This document shows, piece after piece, positions 58,709 to 64,000 of a stretch of DNA of 64,000 bases. Under the pieces are notes generated by a model, which was not told the origin of the DNA, did no database searches, and saw nothing but the letters and a program-made list of their open reading frames with translations. The DNA is from an uncultured Solirubrobacteraceae bacterium. GTDB taxonomy: Bacteria; Actinomycetota; Thermoleophilia; Solirubrobacterales; Solirubrobacteraceae. The stretch covers positions 1 to 64,000 of the forward strand of contig CADCVR010000001.1 of assembly GCA_902806205.1 (NCBI GenBank), read 5' to 3'. The translations under genes were made by a program, and so were the position numbers. How positions within the stretch are numbered: position 1 is the stretch's first letter; the number at the start of each line of letters is the position of its first letter.

Positions 58709-59839
58709 TCAGCCGGCCGCCACGCGCTCGGCGAGCGTCACGATCTGCGCGACCCACGCGGCCTCCGTGAAGCGTGCCGCGGTCTCCCGCCCGCCCGCGA
58801 CAAGCCGCGCGCGCAGCTCCGGATCGTCGCGCAGGCGCTCCGCCGCCCCCCGGAGCCCCGCGGGGTCGCCGGGCGCGACGAGCAGGCAGTTCTCCCCGTC
58901 GCGCAGGTACTCCGCCGAGCCGCCCGTGCCCGTCGCCACGACGGGGCGCCCGACGGCCATCGCCTCGAGCGGCACGAGACCCCACGGCTCGGCCCATCTG
59001 ACGGGGAAGAGCAGCGCGTCGGCGGCGGCCAAGGCTCCCGCAGGGTCGCTCGCCGGGCCGGTGAAGGCGACCGCGCGCCCCCCGGCGAGCGACTGCAGGT
59101 CGGAGAGGTGGGCGGGCTCGGCGGGACCGGCGACCGTGAGGCGCATCCCGCCGGGCAGCGCGGCGATGGCGTCGGCGACGCCCTTGCGCTCCTCCACCCG
59201 CCCGAGCACCAGCAGCTCTCCGCGCCACGGGGGCGCCGGCGACGCCGGAAAGCGCTCCGGGTCGATTCCGGGCGACTCGACGGAGGCTCGGGCCGGGTCG
59301 ATCCCCACTCCCGCGCGCACGAGCAGGTCGCGGGTGTAGGCGGAGTTGAACGACCACCGGTCGATCCGCGCGGGGTCGTAGCGGTGCCCGGCGAGCCGGC
59401 CCCAGCGGGCGGTCCAGCGATCGACCCGCGGGCCGTACGTCGGCCAGCCGTCGTGCACCACCGCCAGCTGTGGCGCCGCGGTGCGCGCGTTCAGCCCCAG
59501 CCCCATGCCGCCCATGGAGAACCAGACGACGAGTTCGGCCCCCCGCTCGTTCGCGGCGAACACCCGCGCGTTGTGGCGCTCCAAGTCGCGGGTCGCGCCG
59601 AGCCCGAGAGGCAGGAACTCGTGGTCGCGCCAGTACCAGCGCAGCGCGCGGTGGACTCCCGGCTCCTCGTCGGCCGGCGGGACCCCCGGCTCGCGGTGGT
59701 CCGTCGTGAGGACGGTCACCGCGTGACCCGCGGCGGCCAGGCCCGCGACCGCGGCCTGCCACACGCGCTCGTACCCGCCCGTGCCGTGCGGCGGGTAGCG
59801 GTTGCCGACGGTCAGGACGCGCACGTACCGCGCGACCAT
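58709..59839 (-). CDS. Family 4 glycosyltransferase
   Basis: 376 aa from ATG at 59839 (MVARYVRVLTVGNRYPPHGT). The N-terminal glycine-rich acceptor loop is YPPHGTGGYERVW, the phosphate-binding R/K pair lies in VLGRVEERKGVADAI, and the GT4 signature EPWGLVPLEAMAVGRPVVAT with GGSAEYL. Donor and acceptor are unknown. It is divergent from the phosphomannomutase gene that could feed its donor pathway. Confidence 0.9.
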   Translation of the reverse strand: MVARYVRVLTVGNRYPPHGTGGYERVWQAAVAGLAAAGHAVTVLTTDHREPGVPPADEEPGVHRALRWYWRDHEFLPLGLGATRDLERHNARVFAANERGAELVVWFSMGGMGLGLNARTAAPQLAVVHDGWPTYGPRVDRWTARWGRLAGHRYDPARIDRWSFNSAYTRDLLVRAGVGIDPARASVESPGIDPERFPASPAPPWRGELLVLGRVEERKGVADAIAALPGGMRLTVAGPAEPAHLSDLQSLAGGRAVAFTGPASDPAGALAAADALLFPVRWAEPWGLVPLEAMAVGRPVVATGTGGSAEYLRDGENCLLVAPGDPAGLRGAAERLRDDPELRARLVAGGRETAARFTEAAWVAQIVTLAERVAAG

Positions 59840-59881
59840 ACTCAGCGGCTTCCGGCAGGGGGATGGGTAGGTTTCAGCGCC

Positions 59882-61276
59882 ATGCCCGTCTCTCCCGAGA
59901 TCTTCAAGGCCTACGACATCCGCGGCCTCTACGGCGAGGACATCGACGGCGACGCCGCCGAGCAGATCGGCCGGGCGTTCGCGCGGGTCATCGCGCAGCT
60001 CGCGGGCAAGGAGGTGGGCGATGTCACCGTCGGCCTCGGGCGCGACATGCGGCTCACCGCTCCCGAGCTTGCCGGCCGTTACCGGGACGGGATCGTCTCC
60101 GAGGGCGCCGCGGTCGTCGACGCGGGTCAGGTCGGAACCGAGATGCTGTACTTCCTGGTCGGCTCGCGCGACCTGGACGGCGGGCTGATGTGCACCGCCT
60201 CGCACAACCCCAAGCCGTACACGGGCGCCAAGCTCGTCAAGCAGGGCGCGATCGCGCTCAGCGGTGACGAGGGCATCGGGGAGATCCGCGACCTCGTCCT
60301 CGGTGGGGGCCTGGACGACGAGCCCCCGGGCGGCGGGAGCGTCTCGGAGGTCGACTTGTACGCCGAGTTCGCCGAGCGGGCGCTGAAGTTCATCGACCCT
60401 GCGCGAGTCAGGCCGCTGAAGGTCGTCGTGGACGGCGGCAACGGCATGGCCGGGCCGATGGTCGGTCCGCTGCTCACCCGTCTGGGGCTCGACCTGGTCG
60501 AGACCTGCTGGACCCCCGACGGCAACTTCCCCGACCACGAGCCCAATCCGCTGCTGCCCGAGAACCGCCAGTTCATCATCGACAAGGTCCTCGAGACGGA
60601 CGCCGACCTGGGCATCGCCTGGGACGGCGACGCGGACCGCTGCTTCTTCATCGACGACGAGGGGGCGTTCGTCGACGGCGACTTCCTCACGGCGATCCTC
60701 GCCGAGCACCTGCTCGAGAGAAGACCGGCACCCCACCCGCCCACGACGATCCTCTACGACGCGCGGGCCTCGCGCGCCGTCGCCGACACGGTCGGCGCGG
60801 CGGGCGGCACCGCCGAGGTCAACCGCATCGGGCACGCGTTCTTCAAGACGCGGATGAAGAACGAGGGTTCGCTGTTCGGAGGTGAGGTCTCGGGCCACTA
60901 CTACTTCCGCGACTTCTACTGCGCGGACTCCGGGACGATCCCCGCGCTGCTGATGCTGGAGAAGCTCTCGGTGGAGGGCAAGAAGCTCTCGGAGCTCGTC
61001 GGTTCCTACCGCGCCAAGTACTTCATCTCGGGCGAGATCAACTCGACGGTCTCCGACGCTCCGGGGAAGATGGCCGAGCTCGAGGAGCGCTACGGGTCCC
61101 AGCCCGGAGCGACCGTCACACACGTCGACGGGGTCTCGGTGGACTTCGAGGACTGGCACTTCAACGTGCGCTCCTCGAACACCGAGCCGCTGCTGCGCCT
61201 GTGCCTGGAGTCGCTCGTCTCTCCGGCGGACATGGAGGCCAAGCGCGACGAGCTGCTCGGAATCATCCGCGCATGA
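59882..61276 (+). CDS. manB: Phosphomannomutase / phosphoglucomutase
   Basis: 464 aa. Catalytic serine S107 in CTASHNPKPYTGAK, the metal loop AWDGDADRCFF with D248, D250 and D252, the substrate loop GGEVSGHYYF, and the phosphate-binding SSNTEPLLRLCLE near the C-terminus. It interconverts hexose 6- and 1-phosphates, providing mannose-1-P or glucose-1-P for nucleotide sugars. It could supply the glucose-1-phosphate used by the cytidylyltransferase at 54512. It overlaps the next gene by 4 nt. Confidence 0.95.
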   Translation: MPVSPEIFKAYDIRGLYGEDIDGDAAEQIGRAFARVIAQLAGKEVGDVTVGLGRDMRLTAPELAGRYRDGIVSEGAAVVDAGQVGTEMLYFLVGSRDLDGGLMCTASHNPKPYTGAKLVKQGAIALSGDEGIGEIRDLVLGGGLDDEPPGGGSVSEVDLYAEFAERALKFIDPARVRPLKVVVDGGNGMAGPMVGPLLTRLGLDLVETCWTPDGNFPDHEPNPLLPENRQFIIDKVLETDADLGIAWDGDADRCFFIDDEGAFVDGDFLTAILAEHLLERRPAPHPPTTILYDARASRAVADTVGAAGGTAEVNRIGHAFFKTRMKNEGSLFGGEVSGHYYFRDFYCADSGTIPALLMLEKLSVEGKKLSELVGSYRAKYFISGEINSTVSDAPGKMAELEERYGSQPGATVTHVDGVSVDFEDWHFNVRSSNTEPLLRLCLESLVSPADMEAKRDELLGIIRA

Positions 61277-62289
61277 GCGACGCGCCCGCGGACGCGGCGC
61301 TCGCCCGCATGGCCGCCGCGGGGGTGCACCGCATCGCGGTCCCGACGCCGTTCCTCGTCGGCCGGGTGAACACCTATCTGGTCGAGGACGAGCCGTTGAC
61401 GCTCGTCGACAGCGGGCCGAACTCGGCCACCTCGATGGCCGAGCTCGAGAAGGGGCTCGCCGCACGCGGCCACGCCGTCGGGGATCTCGGGCGCATCGTC
61501 ATCACCCACCAGCACATCGACCACATCGGTCTGGTGCAGCTCCTGGTGGACCGCTCCGGCGCGGAGGTGTGCGCGCTCGACCGCCTGGCTCCGTGGCTCG
61601 CGAGCTACGCCGAGCACATGGACGCAGACGACGCGTTCGCCGAAGCGGTCATGGAGCGCCACGGCATCCCGCACGAGCTGCGCCTCGGGCTGCGAGCGGT
61701 GGTCCAGCAGTACCGCGCGTGGGGCGGCGGCGCGCAGGTCGACACGCCGCTGGCCGACGGCGGCTCGCTGGCCTTCCGCGACCGCACATGGTCGGTCCAC
61801 CACCGGCCGGGCCACTCCCCTTCGGACACGGTCTTCGCCGATGCCGCGCGCCGGATGCTGCTCGGGGGCGACCACCTCATCGGCCACATCTCCTCCAACC
61901 CGCTCGTCACGCGGCCGCTGGAGGGCGGGGATCCCGACGACCGCCCGCGCGCGCTGCTCGACTACATGAACTCGATGCGCGCGACGGCGGCGATGGAGCT
62001 CGACGTCGTGCTGGCGGGCCACGGCGAGCCGGTCACCGACCACCGTGCCCTCGTCGAAGGGCGCCTGCAGATGCATGAGCGCCGGGCGGAGAAGATCGCG
62101 ACGCTGCTCGCCGACGGACCGGCCACTGCGTTCGAGGTCGCCCAGAGCATGTGGGGCAACATCGCGGTCACCCAGGCCTACCTGACCCTGAGCGAGGTCC
62201 TCGGCCACGTCGACCTGCTGCTCGACCGCGGGGAGGTCGTCGAGGAGCGTGACGCCGAGGGCGTCACGCGGTTCCTCCTGCCGGGCTGA
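61273..62289 (+). CDS. MBL-fold metallohydrolase
   Basis: 338 aa. Metal site THQHIDHIG with H79, H81, D83, H84, then the later His residues in HHRPGHSPSDTVF, LLGGDHLIGH and VLAGHGEPV. A C-terminal helical segment (VEGRLQMHERRAEKIATLLA) resembles the LACTB2/glyoxalase II-like group. The substrate is unknown. Its ATG overlaps the manB stop (ATGA). Confidence 0.87.
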   Translation: MSDAPADAALARMAAAGVHRIAVPTPFLVGRVNTYLVEDEPLTLVDSGPNSATSMAELEKGLAARGHAVGDLGRIVITHQHIDHIGLVQLLVDRSGAEVCALDRLAPWLASYAEHMDADDAFAEAVMERHGIPHELRLGLRAVVQQYRAWGGGAQVDTPLADGGSLAFRDRTWSVHHRPGHSPSDTVFADAARRMLLGGDHLIGHISSNPLVTRPLEGGDPDDRPRALLDYMNSMRATAAMELDVVLAGHGEPVTDHRALVEGRLQMHERRAEKIATLLADGPATAFEVAQSMWGNIAVTQAYLTLSEVLGHVDLLLDRGEVVEERDAEGVTRFLLPG

Positions 62290-62307
62290 AGCGGCGACCA
62301 TGCACGG

Positions 62308-63012
62308 ATGGCAGGCTCCAACGGTCGCAATCCGCGCACCCTCAAGAGGCGGGACGCCTCGACCACCACTACCGTGACCGACGCCCTCGCCGCCGCCTAC
62401 GAGAACCCGCGCCCGGAGCTGCAGGCCCGTGTCCCGCGCGACGCGCGGCGCGTCCTCGACCTCGGGTGCGCCTCGGGCGCCCTGGGGGCGGCGCTCAAGG
62501 CGCGGCAGGACTGCCATGTGCTCGGCGTGGAGCGCGTGCCCGGCTACGCGGCGCGGGCGCGGGAGCGACTCGACGAGGTGCTCGTCACCGACGTCGAGGC
62601 GCTCGACTTCGCCCGCCTGGCGCCCGTCGACTGCCTGATCTGCGGCGACGTGCTCGAGCACCTGGTGGACCCATGGCGCGTGCTCGGCGACGCCGCCGAG
62701 CTGCTGGCGCCGGGCAGTACCGTCGTCGTGTCGCTGCCCAACGTCCGCTACTGGGAGACCTTCTGGCAGCTCGGCGCCAAGGGGACGTGGCCCCGGCGGG
62801 CGGTCGGAATCTTCGACCGGACGCACCTGCGCTGGTTCACGCTGCGCGACGCCTACGGCCTGCTCGACCAGGCCGGCTGCGACGTGGTGGCCGTCGACCG
62901 GCTCTACCGCCTCGGTCCCGAGCGCCCGCCGCTGCGCGGCGCGCTCGTCTCCCGGCTGCCCGGGCGCACCCTGCTGACCTTCCAGCACGTGCTCCTGGGC
63001 CGGCGGCGCTGA
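62308..63012 (+). CDS. Class I SAM-dependent methyltransferase
   Basis: 234 aa from ATG at 62308. Motif I VLDLGCASGALGAALKARQ, acidic residue in VLGVERVPGYAARAR, LICGDVLEHLVDPWRVLGDA, and LPNVRYWETFWQLGAKGTWP. Similar enzymes act on glycan or lipid substrates in surface polysaccharide loci, but this is not proven here. The stop overlaps the next ATG (TGATG). Confidence 0.86.
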   Translation: MAGSNGRNPRTLKRRDASTTTTVTDALAAAYENPRPELQARVPRDARRVLDLGCASGALGAALKARQDCHVLGVERVPGYAARARERLDEVLVTDVEALDFARLAPVDCLICGDVLEHLVDPWRVLGDAAELLAPGSTVVVSLPNVRYWETFWQLGAKGTWPRRAVGIFDRTHLRWFTLRDAYGLLDQAGCDVVAVDRLYRLGPERPPLRGALVSRLPGRTLLTFQHVLLGRRR

Positions 63013-63626
63013 TGGAGCTGCTCGAGCTCGACACGCCACACGGCCCGGCCCGCGCGCACCTGCACGCGGCCGTGAAGCCGGTCGGCGCGCTCCTGCTCGG
63101 TCACGGCGCGGGCGGATCGGTCACCGCGAGGGATCTCGCGGCGGTGACGGAGGCGGCGCTCGCGGCTCGCGTCTCCGTCGCGCTCGTGGAGCAGCCCTAC
63201 CGGGTGGCGGGCCGCAAGGCGCCCGCGCCGGCCCACCAGCTCGACGCGGCTTGGACCGCGGCGGCCGCGCAGCTCCGCGGGGGACCGCTCGCCGGGCTGC
63301 CCGTCGTCGCGGGCGGGCGCTCTTCGGGTGCCCGGGTCGCCTGCCGCACCGCTGCGGCGACCGGTGCCCGAGGCGTGCTCTGCCTCGCGTTCCCGTTGCG
63401 CCCGCCGGCGCGCAAGACGGGCGCGGTGGCGAAGGACCGGACTTCCGAGCTGGAGGCGGTCGCCGTGCCGCTCCTCGTCGTGCAGGGCTCCGGCGACCCG
63501 TTCGGCATGCCGAGGGCCGCGCCGGGGCGCGAGGTGGTCGCCGTGCGGGGCACGCACGCGCCGACGAGCGACGTCGAGGCACTGGCGGCGGCGGTCGCGG
63601 CGTGGCTGCCCGGCGTGCTGGCCTAG
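63012..63626 (+). CDS. Small alpha/beta hydrolase of the KANL3/TEX30-like group
   Basis: 204 aa. GALLLGHGAGGSVTARDL contains the oxyanion region, VVAGGRSSGARVACRTAAA contains the likely nucleophile Ser, and LLVVQGSGDPFG and VRGTHAPTSD contain the acid and His. It is shorter than a typical hydrolase with few cap insertions. Substrate unknown. The stop TAG lies in a CTAG followed by a short inverted repeat at 63623-63645. Confidence 0.82.
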   Translation: MELLELDTPHGPARAHLHAAVKPVGALLLGHGAGGSVTARDLAAVTEAALAARVSVALVEQPYRVAGRKAPAPAHQLDAAWTAAAAQLRGGPLAGLPVVAGGRSSGARVACRTAAATGARGVLCLAFPLRPPARKTGAVAKDRTSELEAVAVPLLVVQGSGDPFGMPRAAPGREVVAVRGTHAPTSDVEALAAAVAAWLPGVLA

Positions 63627-63645
63627 GAGATCGACAGTCTCCTAG
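63623..63645. repeat. Short inverted repeat bracketed by CTAG (possible element scar or terminator)
   Basis: GAGATCGACAGTCTC sits between two direct copies of CTAG (63623-63626 and 63642-63645). Its right part CGACAGTCTC resembles the right end of the element at 9149-9310 (CAACAGACTC). The sequence also folds into a 9-bp stem with a 7-nt loop, so a terminator behind the hydrolase gene is an equally good reading. The left CTAG contains that gene's stop codon. Confidence 0.4.
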
Positions 63646-63650
63646 GCTCG

Positions 63651-64000
63651 ATGGCCATGACCGCTGGAACGGACGCGGCGCTCGAACGCGCCAAGGCGAC
63701 GAAGTTCTACCACGTGCTCGAGCTCACTCCGGAGTACACGACGCCGGGCTGGTTCGATCTGCGCCCCTACGTCGACGAGTACGGCATTCCGGCCGACCTG
63801 ACGGGCATGCGCGTACTCGACGTGGGGACCTGGGACGGCTTCTGGGCGTTCGAGCTCGAGCGCCGGGGGGCGCAGGTGGTGGCCCTGGACCTCGATTCGG
63901 AGCGTGATCTCGACTGGCCGCCGCGCCGGCGCCCCGCGCAGTACGACGCCGGCGGCCCGCGCGGGCAGGGCTTCCACCTGGCCAGGGAGATCCTCGGCTC
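63651..64000 (+). CDS. Methyltransferase, CmoB/DUF1698-like (cut by window edge)
   Basis: The first 116 codons are visible, from ATG at 63651 or 63657. FYHVLELTPEYTTPGWFDLR is followed by motif I RVLDVGTWDGFWAFELERRG and VVALDLDSERD. The arrangement (a tPGwFDlRP segment before motif I) resembles methyltransferases related to tRNA (mo5U34) methyltransferase CmoB, although that name cannot be confirmed from the fragment. The rest lies beyond the right edge. Confidence 0.8.
   Translation, partial: MAMTAGTDAALERAKATKFYHVLELTPEYTTPGWFDLRPYVDEYGIPADLTGMRVLDVGTWDGFWAFELERRGAQVVALDLDSERDLDWPPRRRPAQYDAGGPRGQGFHLAREILG

Overview
The window is 64 kb of GC-rich chromosome with bacterial housekeeping genes, packed mostly into long minus-strand operons with 4-base ATGA/GTGA or TGATG overlaps. 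The mix points to a deep-branching actinobacterium, most likely class Thermoleophilia (Solirubrobacterales-like): an actinobacterial-type integration host factor next to gmk-rpoZ-coaBC, a PyrR-controlled pyrRBC-carAB-pyrKD operon, fused secDF, and secreted Fn3-like proteins. This placement is inference from gene content and order; no 16S gene is present.

Layout, left to right. 1-2668 (minus): infB (cut by the edge), ylxR, nusA, rimP, with a hairpin in the rimP leader. 2806-7845 (minus): a TPR protein, a TgpA-like transglutaminase membrane protein, a DUF58 protein and a MoxR ATPase. 7851-10778 (minus): coaBC, rpoZ, gmk and two tandem mIHF paralogues, with a 162-bp MITE-like insertion at the rpoZ stop codon. 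10905-19979 (minus): the pyrimidine operon pyrR-pyrB-pyrC-carA-carB-pyrK-pyrD, headed by a PyrR box and carrying three tandem 57-bp repeats, each with a 17-codon mini-ORF, between pyrK and pyrD. 20071-23308: PASTA protein, RNase Z, tRNA-Arg(CCG), an alpha/beta hydrolase whose stop codon abuts a second MITE-like element, an S4 protein, and a small gene under an SOS-type box. 23312-28346: secreted Fn3-like protein, LigD, a left-handed beta-helix acyltransferase, and a secreted metzincin-like protein with QExxH in place of HExxH.

28391-30090 (minus) is the most unusual locus: a clear SAM-I riboswitch with a terminator-type expression platform upstream of a threonine-synthase-like gene that overlaps a MoaD/ThiS sulfur-carrier gene. 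30201-35505: CorA transporter, AAA+ ATPase, methyltransferase, glycosyltransferase, diacylglycerol kinase-like protein. 35513-47699 (minus): relA/spoT, recJ, a small membrane protein, secDF, a zinc-ribbon/PAS protein, a frameshifted secreted-protein gene and ruvCAB. 47820-50394 (minus): an HD-GYP/PAS protein, a 439-bp non-coding gap and yebC.

50405-55893 (minus) is a cell-surface glycan cluster: GT4, two tandem GT2 paralogues, CDP-glucose 4,6-dehydratase-like, glucose-1-phosphate cytidylyltransferase and a methyltransferase, followed by an O-acyltransferase (55907-57139). 57209-64000: photolyase, a perfect 19-bp hairpin, a GT4, phosphomannomutase/phosphoglucomutase, an MBL-fold hydrolase, two methyltransferases (the last cut by the edge) and a small hydrolase. 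The sugar-nucleotide genes on both sides of the photolyase probably serve envelope polysaccharide synthesis.
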